DNA of 64,000 nucleotides, taken from contig NZ_BMRF01000003.1 of assembly GCF_014648495.1 (NCBI RefSeq), positions 434,001 through 498,000 on the forward strand, in the 5' to 3' direction. The translations under genes and the position numbers were made by a program. This DNA is from Actinomadura cremea (GTDB lineage Bacteria > Actinomycetota > Actinomycetes > Streptosporangiales > Streptosporangiaceae). The stretch's first letter is position 1. Every line of letters starts with the position of its first letter. Below are positions 57,667-64,000 of the stretch, piece by piece. The notes beneath the pieces were generated by a model. It saw nothing but the letters and a program-made list of their open reading frames with translations, was not told where the DNA came from and made no database searches.

Positions 57667-58184
57667 TCCGGGCCGTCGCCGCCGTCCTCGCGGCCGTCCT
57701 CGTCACGGCGGGGTGCGGCGTCCGTCCGACCGGGACCACCGCCGCCGGTCCCCGACCGGTCGCGGGCGGGGAGGCCGACGACATCACCGTCTACCTCGTG
57801 AAGGACGGGCGGCTCACCGTCGTCACGCGCCCCGGCCTGCCGGGCCACCCGTACCTGCCGATCACGCAGCTATCGGTCCCGCCGACCGGATGGGAGCAGC
57901 GGCAAGGGCTGCGCACCGACGTTCCCGGTGCGCTCGAGCCCCTGCCGGGGGTGGGAGGGACCGTGGGTCTGCAGATCCGCGTCGTCCCCGGGCCGTGGCC
58001 CGTGCGGTCGAAGTGGCCGCGCACCGCGCTCGCCCAGATCGCCTGCACCGCCGACGCGATCCCCGGCGTCAACCGCGTCATCCTGTGGGACCCGCGCGAG
58101 GGGAGCGCCCGGCGGCTGACCTGTGAAGAGTTCGCCGGCCTGCTGGGCGGCGCGCCCGTCGTCAGCCCGCCGTCATCCAGGTGA
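57663..58184 (+). CDS. Two-component-associated lipoprotein (GerMN-like)
   Basis: The 173-aa lipoprotein has signal IRAVAAVLAAVLVTAGC (lipid-modified Cys18). The mature part opens TAAGPRPVAGGEADDITVYLVKDGRL, a pattern of the GerMN domain, with PTTGWEQRQGLRTDVPGALE-like (PPTGWEQRQGLRTDVP) continuation, and ends CEEFAGLLGGAP. In Streptomyces the CseA lipoprotein next to CseB-CseC damps signalling; the same job is the simplest guess. ATG overlaps the kinase stop by 4 nt, and the 3' end overlaps the convergent YdjM-like gene by 23 nt. Confidence 0.82.
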   Translation: MIRAVAAVLAAVLVTAGCGVRPTGTTAAGPRPVAGGEADDITVYLVKDGRLTVVTRPGLPGHPYLPITQLSVPPTGWEQRQGLRTDVPGALEPLPGVGGTVGLQIRVVPGPWPVRSKWPRTALAQIACTADAIPGVNRVILWDPREGSARRLTCEEFAGLLGGAPVVSPPSSR

Positions 58185-58878
58185 CGGCGGCGTCCCCGAT
58201 GACCGACCGGACGGCCAGGATCGCGATGCCCACGCCGAGCACGGGCATGACGACCCAGCGTTCGACCTTCCCGTCGGTGCGGGGGATCAGCGGGACCGAC
58301 GTCCGCCACGGGACCGGCCACAGCACCGGGCAGCCGCGCGGTGTCAGGCAGTCGCCGACGACGTGCGCGAAGCAGCCGAGCCCGACCGCGAACCCGACGA
58401 AGCTCATGTCGAGGTCGTGCATCAGCCAGACGGCGATGGCGGCCAGCGCGCAGTCGGCCAGCGCCGACTGCGGCTCCTTGCCCTCGAAGTCGAGGCCGAC
58501 GCCGCGCAGCCCCAGGCCGACGATCATGAACAGGCAGGCCCACCAGGCGTACACGTAGTGGGTGGCGAGGAGGTCCATCGCGAAACCGATGGCGACCGCG
58601 AACAGCAGCGAGTGGGTCGCCTGCCGGTGCCCGCCGGAGGCCTTGCCGATCCACTTGCACATGTGCTTGGTGATCGGGCCGAACGTGTTCGCGATGCGCC
58701 CGTTGTGGTGGTCGATGTCGGGCAGGAGCGCCGCGCCCGCGCAGACCACCGCTCCGGCGGCGACCTGCTCGACCGACAGTGACACCGCGTACTCGCCGAT
58801 CCAGTCCTCCCGGCTGATCACCGGAACGATCGCGAGCCACGCCAGCGCGCCGCTCAGGGCGTGCGTCCTGCCCATCAT
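58162..58878 (-). CDS. YdjM-type membrane metal-dependent hydrolase
   Basis: The 238-aa inner-membrane protein begins MMGRTHALSGALAWLA and contains GAALLPDIDHHNGRIAN (the H-x3-G...P-D-x-D-H cluster of the family), KASGGHRQATHSLLFAVAI with a second His-rich block, and CFAHVVGDCLTPRGCPVLWP with a third. Together these define the LexA-regulated YdjM/DUF457 group of putative metal-dependent hydrolases. Four to six helices are visible. In Enterobacteria the family is SOS-inducible; I see no LexA site upstream here. ATG 58878. Substrate unknown. Confidence 0.9.
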   Translation of the reverse strand: MMGRTHALSGALAWLAIVPVISREDWIGEYAVSLSVEQVAAGAVVCAGAALLPDIDHHNGRIANTFGPITKHMCKWIGKASGGHRQATHSLLFAVAIGFAMDLLATHYVYAWWACLFMIVGLGLRGVGLDFEGKEPQSALADCALAAIAVWLMHDLDMSFVGFAVGLGCFAHVVGDCLTPRGCPVLWPVPWRTSVPLIPRTDGKVERWVVMPVLGVGIAILAVRSVIGDAAVTWMTAG

Positions 58879-59028
58879 GAGCCGTTACCCCGCCTTCCGC
58901 ATCCGCCGTACCGGGGCGGACTATAGCCCGCTCTTGATCGTTTTCGGCGGCGACGCGCCGAAGCGGGTGCTACGTCCGTTTGATGCGTGGCGGAGGCGAT
59001 AGGTTCCGGGTCGGGACCCGGCGGCGCC

Positions 59029-59077
59029 CGCCGGTTCCGTGCGGCACGCCGCCCCTCACGCCGAACGGGAACCGGCG
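59029..59077. terminator. Long hairpin behind LigD-like gene
   Basis: CGCCGGTTCC and GGAACCGGCG form a 10-bp perfect arm pair around a 29-nt loop that itself contains GCGGC/GCCGC. A further dyad CCGGGTC-GG-GACCCGG lies at 59006-59021. The hairpin ends 17 nt past the 3' end of the LigD-like gene (read on the minus strand). A terminator is likely. Confidence 0.45.
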
Positions 59078-59093
59078 CCGTCGCCCACCGGGC

Positions 59094-60116
59094 TCACCGG
59101 CCGCGCGCGGGGACGAACCGCCACGCGTCCGACTCCTCGCCCGGCCGGTACGGGGAGTCGAGCCGCTTGGCGAGGACGCCCGGCAGCTCCTGGGCCCGCG
59201 CGGCCTCCCGCACCGCGTCCCCGTCCCCGGGGAACCACGGCGCCGTCTGCCACAGCGCCCCCGACAGTCCCAGGCCGTCCAGCCGCTCCCGGCGCTCCCG
59301 GTACGGGACGTCCAGCAGCGGACGCCCGTCCAGATGCGGCACGTCGTAGATCATGTACGTCTCGCGGCCCTCCACCACGGCCAGCTCCCCGTCCAGCACC
59401 GCCGGGCGGGCGCCCAGCTCCGCGCCCAGCCGGGTGCCCGCACGCGCGGGCCCGTCCACGCTCCGCCCCCGGCCGTCGGTGAACCGCGCCCGGCCGCCCT
59501 CGACGTAGGCCAGCAGCCGCCTCCCGCCCCACGCGAACTCGAACGCCCAGCCGTCCTGGTCCCGGGGCAGCCGCGCCCGCCGCACCGGACGCATCGGCGC
59601 CAGCGACTCCGGGACCGGTTCGGCGTCCGGGTCCGCCGGCGGGTCCATCCGGTGGATCATCCAGTCGTCGCCGCGCGTCCGGAACAGCACGTACCGGCCG
59701 GAGACCCGCGAACCGTGCACGACGACCTTGACCTCGCGCTCGTCCCACTTCTCCGTCTCGTACGTCCCGCGATCCCAGATGATCACCTTGCCGCCGCCGT
59801 ACTCGTCCTTCGGGATCTCGCCCTCGAACGTCGCGTACTCCAGCGGATGATCCTCCGTGCGCACCGCCAGGTGGTCGGTGTCGGGACTCCACGGCAGGCC
59901 CTTCGGCACCGCCCACGACACCAGCACCCCGTCCCGCTCGAACCGCAGGTCCCAATGCAGGCTGCTCGCGTGGTGCTCCTGCACCACGAACGTGTCGTCG
60001 TCCCCGCGCGGCAGCGCCGCCTCCGCGGGGACCGGCTCGGGGGTGCGCCCGGCGTCGCGCCTGCCCCGGTACCCGGCCAGCCGGTCGCCGTTCCTCTTCG
60101 CGCGCTCGGGGCTCAC
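59094..60116 (-). CDS. LigD-type 3'-phosphoesterase fused to a degenerate DNA-ligase core
   Basis: The 340-aa protein has residues 1-170 matching the LigD 3'-phosphoesterase: FVVQEHHASSLHWDLRFERDGVLVSWAVPKG (His, Asp, Arg active-site group) and EYGGGKVIIWDRGTYE. A second part aligns with the ATP-dependent ligase adenylation domain (DGWAFEFAWGGRRLLAYV, AVLDGELAVVEG, YMIYDVPHLDG, GVLAKRLDSPYRPG), but motif I is FAWGGR where an active ligase has KWDGVR. The adenylated Lys and following Asp are lost, as is the Lys of motif V. It should clean 3' ends but not seal them. No Ku gene lies nearby. ATG 60116. Confidence 0.88.
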   Translation of the reverse strand: MSPERAKRNGDRLAGYRGRRDAGRTPEPVPAEAALPRGDDDTFVVQEHHASSLHWDLRFERDGVLVSWAVPKGLPWSPDTDHLAVRTEDHPLEYATFEGEIPKDEYGGGKVIIWDRGTYETEKWDEREVKVVVHGSRVSGRYVLFRTRGDDWMIHRMDPPADPDAEPVPESLAPMRPVRRARLPRDQDGWAFEFAWGGRRLLAYVEGGRARFTDGRGRSVDGPARAGTRLGAELGARPAVLDGELAVVEGRETYMIYDVPHLDGRPLLDVPYRERRERLDGLGLSGALWQTAPWFPGDGDAVREAARAQELPGVLAKRLDSPYRPGEESDAWRFVPARGR

Positions 60117-60135
60117 ACCCCCTGCATACCCGGCG

Positions 60136-60825
60136 TCAGCGGATGAAGACGGCGTAGTCGACCAGATCGCCGGTGAGGTCGGGCGGCAGCCCCGCGATCG
60201 CCGACAGCTCCTCCGCGGACATGAACCCGCCCGTCTCCGCCCGCACCCGCTCGATCCTCTCCGCCAGTTCCGGGGTGATCCCCGGCAGCAGCGCGAGCGC
60301 CTTCGCCGGCGCGTGGTTGACGTCGACGAGGCCCCCGTCGTTGTACTGGCGCGGCAGGTCCGGACGTCCGATCCGCAGCTCCTTCGCGAGCCCCGGGTCG
60401 CTCGCGGCCAGCTCGCGGGCCTTCTCCCGCAGCAGCCGCCGCCGCTTCACCCGCTCCACCACGGCCTCGTTGTCGACGCCCGACAGCCCGTGCGGGTCGA
60501 ACACCCGCCGCCGGATCACGAACGCGTGCCCGCACCCGACGACCGCCAGCACGAACATCAGCAGGCCCACGGTCCGCTCCGTCCCGTCGCCCTCCCGGAG
60601 CCCGGGCAGCAGGTACAGCATCAGCGCGAAGACGCCGATGTAGACCCCGGACGAGACGAGCAGGTGCAGGTTGCGCCGCCACAGCGCCGCCGCCGCGAAC
60701 GTGAACGGCGTCGCGTAACCGAGGGACAGGAACGGCAGCGCCGCCCACGTCACGCTCAGGGCCGCCCGCCCCGGCGGCATGCTGTCTGAGGGAACCCTCG
60801 GCTCGTACGGCGCTGGCTCGTTCAT
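60136..60825 (-). CDS. Membrane protein with ComEA-like helix-hairpin-helix
   Basis: The 229-aa protein has two or three N-terminal helices (LVSSGVYIGVFALMLYLLPG and VGLLMFVLAVVGCGHAFVIR among them) and a charged middle region. A C-terminal ComEA-type HhH repeat follows: VDVNHAPAKALALLPGITPELAERIERVR and a second hairpin (FMSAEELSAIAGLPPDLTGDLV). The N-terminal membrane part and HhH end suggest DNA or protein contact at the membrane. It lies directly upstream (19 nt) of the LigD-like gene on the same strand, so a DNA-processing pair is a reasonable guess. ATG 60825. Confidence 0.85.
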   Translation of the reverse strand: MNEPAPYEPRVPSDSMPPGRAALSVTWAALPFLSLGYATPFTFAAAALWRRNLHLLVSSGVYIGVFALMLYLLPGLREGDGTERTVGLLMFVLAVVGCGHAFVIRRRVFDPHGLSGVDNEAVVERVKRRRLLREKARELAASDPGLAKELRIGRPDLPRQYNDGGLVDVNHAPAKALALLPGITPELAERIERVRAETGGFMSAEELSAIAGLPPDLTGDLVDYAVFIR

Positions 60826-60899
60826 CCAGAGGTCTCCCGGCCGGCTCGGCAGGCGTTGGTTCGACTCTAGGCGATGGGACGCTCAGCCCGCCCGGAGGC

Positions 60900-61751
60900 T
60901 CACGGCAGGGTGAGGATCTCGTTGCCCCCGTCGGTGATCAGGATGGTGTGCTCGAACTGGGCGGTCCGCTTGCGGTCCTTCGTCACGACCGTCCAGCCGT
61001 CGTCCCACATGTCGTAGTCGAAGCTCCCGAGCGTCAGCATCGGCTCGACCGTGAACGTCATGCCCGGCTCGATCACCGTGGTCGCGTTCGGGTCGTCGTA
61101 GTGCGGGACCACCAGGCCCGAGTGGAACGTGGTGCCGATCCCGTGCCCGGTGAAGTCGCGGACCACCCCGTACCCGAAGCGCTTCGCGTACGACTCGATG
61201 ACCCGCCCGATCACGTTCAGCGCGCGTCCCGGCTTGGCGGCGCGGATGCCCCGCAGCGTCGCCTCCCGGGTGCGCTCCACCAGCAGCCGCGACTCCTCCG
61301 GCACGTCCCCGCACAGGAACGTCGCGTCGGTGTCGCCGTGCACGCCGTCGATGAACGCGGTGATGTCGACGTTGATGATGTCGCCGTCCCGCAGCACCGT
61401 GTCGTCCGGGATCCCGTGGCAGATCACCTCGTTGATCGAGGTGCACAGCGACTTGGGGAACCCCCGGTAGCCCAGCGTGGACGGGTACGCCCCGTGGTCG
61501 AGCATGAACTCGTGCCCGATCCGGTCGAGCTCGTCCGTGGTGATCCCGGGCCGGACCTGCTTGCCGACCTCCTCCAGCGCCTGCGCGGCGATCCTGCCCG
61601 CGACCCGCATCCGCTCGATGATCTCGGGCGTCTTGACGTCCGGCTCGCCGGTCCGGGGCCGCTTCTTGCCGACGTACTCCGGGCGGGGAATGTGCGCGGG
61701 GACCTTCCGCAAAGGGGAGACGGTGCCGGGTCGGAGAAGCTGGGTCGTCAT
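60900..61751 (-). CDS. map: Methionine aminopeptidase, type I (MetAP1c-like)
   Basis: The 283-aa enzyme removes initiator methionine. Metal ligands are visible in [19 protein letters not shown] (two Asp), [10 protein letters not shown] (His), [10 protein letters not shown] (Glu) and [12 protein letters not shown] (Glu). The catalytic His lies in [10 protein letters not shown]. The 40-residue N-terminal extension with PAHIPRPEY is that of the actinobacterial MetAP1c subclass, whose PxxP-type segment is thought to contact the ribosome. ATG 61751. Flanked by a convergent short gene and the HhH protein. Confidence 0.97.
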   Translation of the reverse strand: MTTQLLRPGTVSPLRKVPAHIPRPEYVGKKRPRTGEPDVKTPEIIERMRVAGRIAAQALEEVGKQVRPGITTDELDRIGHEFMLDHGAYPSTLGYRGFPKSLCTSINEVICHGIPDDTVLRDGDIINVDITAFIDGVHGDTDATFLCGDVPEESRLLVERTREATLRGIRAAKPGRALNVIGRVIESYAKRFGYGVVRDFTGHGIGTTFHSGLVVPHYDDPNATTVIEPGMTFTVEPMLTLGSFDYDMWDDGWTVVTKDRKRTAQFEHTILITDGGNEILTLP

Positions 61752-61820
61752 GGTAAGGGAGTGTAGTCAGCGCGACCGGGGCACGAACCCCGTGCTTCGG
61801 TGACGTCGAGAGGAGCGCCC

Positions 61821-62000
61821 ATGAAAGGCACGGACGGCGACTGGTGGTTCTGCCTCAAGCACATGAAGGCGGAGCACGGGCCCGGCTGCCCCGACAAGGA
61901 CCGGATGGGCCCCTACGAGACCGAAGGCGCCGCCGCCAACGCCCTCACCCTGGCCCGCGAGCGCAACGAGTCCTGGCGCCGCCAGAACAACGAGGACTGA
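61821..62000 (+). CDS. Conserved small actinobacterial protein (59 aa)
   Basis: The product MKGTDGDWWFCLKHMKAEHG continues GPGCPDKDRMGPYETEGAAANALTLARERNESW. C-x2-H...H-x4-C spacing (CLKH, EHGPGC) could bind a metal, and the C-terminal helix is strongly amphipathic. Such a protein sits beside methionine aminopeptidase in many actinobacteria, but its role is unknown. The ATG has AGGAG with 5 nt spacing, an unusually good site for so short a gene. Downstream is the strong hairpin at 62032-62059. Confidence 0.85.
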   Translation: MKGTDGDWWFCLKHMKAEHGPGCPDKDRMGPYETEGAAANALTLARERNESWRRQNNED

Positions 62001-62031
62001 CCCCGGGACCGACGGCCTCCGCTCCGCGGCG

Positions 62032-62059
62032 CCCCGCTCCGCCCGCCGGCGGGGCGGGG
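62032..62059. terminator. Bidirectional terminator
   Basis: A 12-bp stem (CCCCGCTCCGCC against GGCGGGGCGGGG, with one T-G pair) closes a 4-nt loop. It exactly fills the space between the convergent small gene and the following minus-strand gene. Confidence 0.8.
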
Positions 62060-62647
62060 TCAGTCGAGGGTGGGGCCGGTCACGGTCTCCAGGAGGCGGG
62101 CGAGGCGGCGGCGCAGCCCCGGGCGTGCGCGGGCGTCCTCATCGCCGGCGGCGGCGCTGACCAGGTGCTGGGCGCCGTCGAACGACAGCAGGGTCTCCTG
62201 CGGCGGGACCGTCAGCGCCTCGTGCGCGAGCCCCCGCAGCTCGCGGTCGCCGCTCTCGAGGGCCAGGACGGTCGCGCCCGTGCGGCGTGCGTCGTCCACC
62301 CGTTCGAGCAGCGGGACGGGTGCGCCCTCCTCGGCGACGACGAACACGGTCTCGCCGCGCCGGGCATCCTCCAGCCGGTCCAGGCCGATCGCGAGGTGGG
62401 CGGGCGCGCCCGGCGGCGGCGACCAGCGCACCAGCGTCGGGGCCAGCCCGGGGGCGCCGCCGAGCCGGCTCTCGTCGTCCAGGTGCGCCGCGAGGTGCCA
62501 GGGGTCGTCGCCGGGCGTCCCGACCAGCAGCAGCCCGCCCGGTGTCCGCGACGTGCCCCGCAGCGCGCGGCCGAACTCGCTCGTCCGCTCCAGCCATCCG
62601 GTGACGGACAGCACCTCGCGCAACATCGAGATCTGCTCGGCGTCCAC
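62060..62647 (-). CDS. Conserved hypothetical protein, actinobacterial
   Basis: The 195-aa protein (GTG 62647) opens MDAEQISMLREVLSVTGWLERTSEFGRALRG. It contains PGGLLLVGTPGDDPWHLAAHLDDE, a block I recall in Streptomyces proteins encoded next to map. ATVLALESGDRELRGLAHEALTVP and FDGAQHLVSAAAG follow, and the last helix is basic (RRRLARLLETV). No catalytic residues or membrane segments are evident. A second GTG at 62665 would add six residues. It could be a small regulatory ATP-independent helper; no function is claimed. Confidence 0.72.
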   Translation of the reverse strand: MDAEQISMLREVLSVTGWLERTSEFGRALRGTSRTPGGLLLVGTPGDDPWHLAAHLDDESRLGGAPGLAPTLVRWSPPPGAPAHLAIGLDRLEDARRGETVFVVAEEGAPVPLLERVDDARRTGATVLALESGDRELRGLAHEALTVPPQETLLSFDGAQHLVSAAAGDEDARARPGLRRRLARLLETVTGPTLD

Positions 62648-62748
62648 GGGACCATGGTGCCGCACCGGGCACCGTCCGCAGGCCCGTTTCCGCCGATCGG
62701 GGAGGCCGGGACGCGGCGGCCCGGGACCCGCCTGGCAGACTCGGCGGC

Positions 62749-63444
62749 ATGAGTGATCAGCAGCGGAAGAATCCCCACGACCTCCCGGACGCGAGCGGCC
62801 TCACGATCGGGATCCTCGGCGGCACCGGCGACCAGGGCAAGGGCCTCGCGCGCCGGTTCGCGCTCGCCGGGCACCGGGTGACCATCGGCTCCCGCAAGGC
62901 CGAGCGCGCCCAGGAGGCCGCCGACGACCTCGGCGCCGGCCTGCCGGTGTCGGGCGCGGAGAACCCGGTGGCGGCCGGGGAGTCCGACGTCGTGATCGTC
63001 GCCGTCCCGTGGGAGGGCCACCGGGCCACGCTGGAGTCGCTGCGGGACGAACTCGCCGGCAAGATCGTCGTGGACTGCGTGAACCCGCTCGGCTTCGAGA
63101 AGGGCAAGGGCGCCTTCGCGCTGCCGGTCGAGGAGGGCAGCGCCGCCGAACAGGCCGCCGCCGTCCTGCCGGACAGCCGCGTCGTCGCCGCCTTCCACCA
63201 CGTGTCGGCCAAGCTGCTGCTCGATCCCGCCGTCGAGGAGATGGAACTGGACGTCCTCGTCCTCGGCAACGACCGGGAGGCCACCGACCTCGTGCAGGCC
63301 CTCGCCGGCCGGATCCCCGGCATGCGCGGCGTGTACGGCGGCCGGCTCCACAACGCCGGCCAGATCGAGGCGTTCACCGCCAACCTGATTTCGATGAACC
63401 GTCGCTACAAAGCGCATGCGGGCATTCGCATCACCGATGTATGA
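62749..63444 (+). CDS. F420-dependent NADP reductase (NADPH:F420 oxidoreductase)
   Basis: The 231-aa enzyme moves hydride between NADP and the deazaflavin cofactor F420. IGILGGTGDQGKGLARRFALAGHRVTIGSRKAERA is the dinucleotide-binding fold with the NADP-type SRK pattern, and VVIVAVPWEGHRATL plus VVDCVNPLGFEKG are the conserved mid-domain strings. The C-terminal GRLHNAGQIEAFTANLISMNRRYKAHAGIRI matches the short F420-binding end of the family. The length is normal. ATG 62749. F420 chemistry is typical of actinobacteria and supports the taxonomic call. Confidence 0.94.
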   Translation: MSDQQRKNPHDLPDASGLTIGILGGTGDQGKGLARRFALAGHRVTIGSRKAERAQEAADDLGAGLPVSGAENPVAAGESDVVIVAVPWEGHRATLESLRDELAGKIVVDCVNPLGFEKGKGAFALPVEEGSAAEQAAAVLPDSRVVAAFHHVSAKLLLDPAVEEMELDVLVLGNDREATDLVQALAGRIPGMRGVYGGRLHNAGQIEAFTANLISMNRRYKAHAGIRITDV

Positions 63445-63638
63445 CGGTGTCCATGGCGTCGCACGCGGAACCAGAGGACCTGCGTCGGCCCCGTGCGGAG
63501 GCGAGCCACCGCGGTCGCGTGCGGAGCCGGGAGCGGGTGAAGCGGGAACCTGATCGCGCGGCGATCGTCCGCGAAGGCGGGGGCGGCGCCGTCCGGACAC
63601 GGGCGGCCGCCGCCGGAGGGCCGGGGGCGGCGCCGTGA
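63441..63638 (+). CDS. Possible small basic protein bridging reductase and channel genes
   Basis: An open frame of 65 codons starts at an ATG overlapping the reductase stop (ATGA) and ends 4 nt inside the channel start (GTGA). The translation is Arg/Ala/Gly-rich (VRSRERVKREPDRAAIVREG), which is also what non-coding high-GC DNA gives. The overlap geometry on both sides is the only support, so I list it at low confidence. Confidence 0.2.
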   Translation: MTVSMASHAEPEDLRRPRAEASHRGRVRSRERVKREPDRAAIVREGGGGAVRTRAAAAGGPGAAP

Positions 63639-64000
63639 GCACGAGGGCGCTCGTCCTGCTGCCCAAGGTGCGGACGGGCCCGCTGCGCGCCGTCGGGCAG
63701 CGCGTCGGGCTCGGCGTCCTCGCGGTGCTGGCCGTGGTGGCCGCCGTCTACCTGGGCCGGGACGGCTACCGCGACTCCGCCGACGGCGAGATCACGCTGC
63801 TGGACGCCTTCTACTACGCGACCGTGTCGGTCTCCACGACCGGGTACGGCGACATCACCCCGGTGAGCGACTCCGCCCGGCTCGTCAACATCCTCTTCGT
63901 CACGCCCGTGCGGGTGCTGTTCCTCATCGTCCTCGTGGGCACGACCCTCGAGGTGCTCGCGGAACGCACCCGCGAGGACTGGCGACAGTCACGCTGGAGG
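63635..64000 (+). CDS. Potassium channel, 3' truncated by window
   Basis: The visible 122 codons begin GTG and translate to a single-pore-type channel: basic N terminus (STRALVLLPKVRTG), helix VGLGVLAVLAVVAAVYLG, an extracellular loop GYRDSADGEITLL, pore helix DAFYYATVSVSTTGYGDITP with the TTGYGD selectivity filter, then helix 2 RVLFLIVLVGTTLEVL. Two-helix channels of this type usually carry a C-terminal RCK/TrkA-N regulatory domain, which would lie beyond the window. It conducts potassium across the cytoplasmic membrane. Confidence 0.9.
   Translation, partial: MSTRALVLLPKVRTGPLRAVGQRVGLGVLAVLAVVAAVYLGRDGYRDSADGEITLLDAFYYATVSVSTTGYGDITPVSDSARLVNILFVTPVRVLFLIVLVGTTLEVLAERTREDWRQSRWR

Noticed and set aside
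1-64000. CRISPR arrays, insertion sequences, phage genes, attachment sites, rRNA
   Set aside because: No regularly spaced repeats, transposase, integrase or rRNA sequence were seen. The tRNA genes are not followed by integrase genes.

Overview
The window is very GC-rich with G/C-ending codons, many GTG and TTG starts, frequent 4-nt stop/start overlaps, whiJ/abaA-type regulators, an LprG-P55 operon, an F420-dependent oxidoreductase and a DtxR/IdeR-type iron box. Together these point to a high-GC actinobacterium. A Streptosporangiales genus such as Actinomadura is my best guess, but I cannot prove the genus from sequence alone. I see no insertion sequence, phage gene, CRISPR array, rRNA or replication origin, so this looks like ordinary chromosome rather than an island.

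Layout, 1-10 kb: the 3' part of a GH63-type sugar hydrolase, a YtxH-like protein, tRNA-Asn with a strong hairpin, two clusters of developmental-regulator type (HTH-DUF5753 with a DUF574 methyltransferase and a cyclase-like protein; HTH-DUF5753 with a DUF397 protein missed by length-based gene finding and an anti-sigma-type ATPase), and a MerR/methyltransferase divergent pair sharing an operator. 9.5-16.5 kb: a siderophore uptake locus (reductase, binding protein, two permeases, ATPase) arranged around one iron box, then a DHA2 exporter with its MarR regulator and operator. 16.5-23 kb: a five-gene branched-chain-type ABC importer divergent from a PucR-family regulator. 23-26 kb: an Rv1733c-like membrane protein and the LprG-P55 operon.

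26-31 kb: tRNA-Met, a small conserved protein, and the most unusual locus of the window. It is a tight four-gene operon of a Nudix/winged-helix NrtR-like regulator, a J-domain protein fused to a degenerate kinase, a von Willebrand A protein and a divergent adenylosuccinate-synthetase paralogue, with a 41-nt inverted repeat upstream. 31-46 kb: mostly housekeeping and transport (thiamine-binding protein, STAS protein, secreted esterase-like protein, amino-acid permease, gamma-glutamyltransferase, CutA, DUF2236 oxygenase, CsoR, histidine phosphatase, alanine dehydrogenase, glycerate kinase, purine permease, a truncated PucR-type regulator and an HTH-TPR regulator).

46-64 kb: a DUF5685 protein with a Gly/His-rich region and Cys-rich tail, a copper/cytochrome-oxidase assembly pair, a NarL-type two-component pair, a baeRF protein, a membrane glycosyltransferase-like protein, an OmpR-type two-component system with its lipoprotein, a YdjM-like membrane hydrolase, a LigD-type phosphoesterase fused to a dead ligase core, an HhH membrane protein, methionine aminopeptidase, an F420-dependent NADP reductase and the start of a potassium channel. 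Coordinates of start codons are chosen by reading frame plus Shine-Dalgarno spacing. Function calls rest on motif recognition from memory, without any database search.
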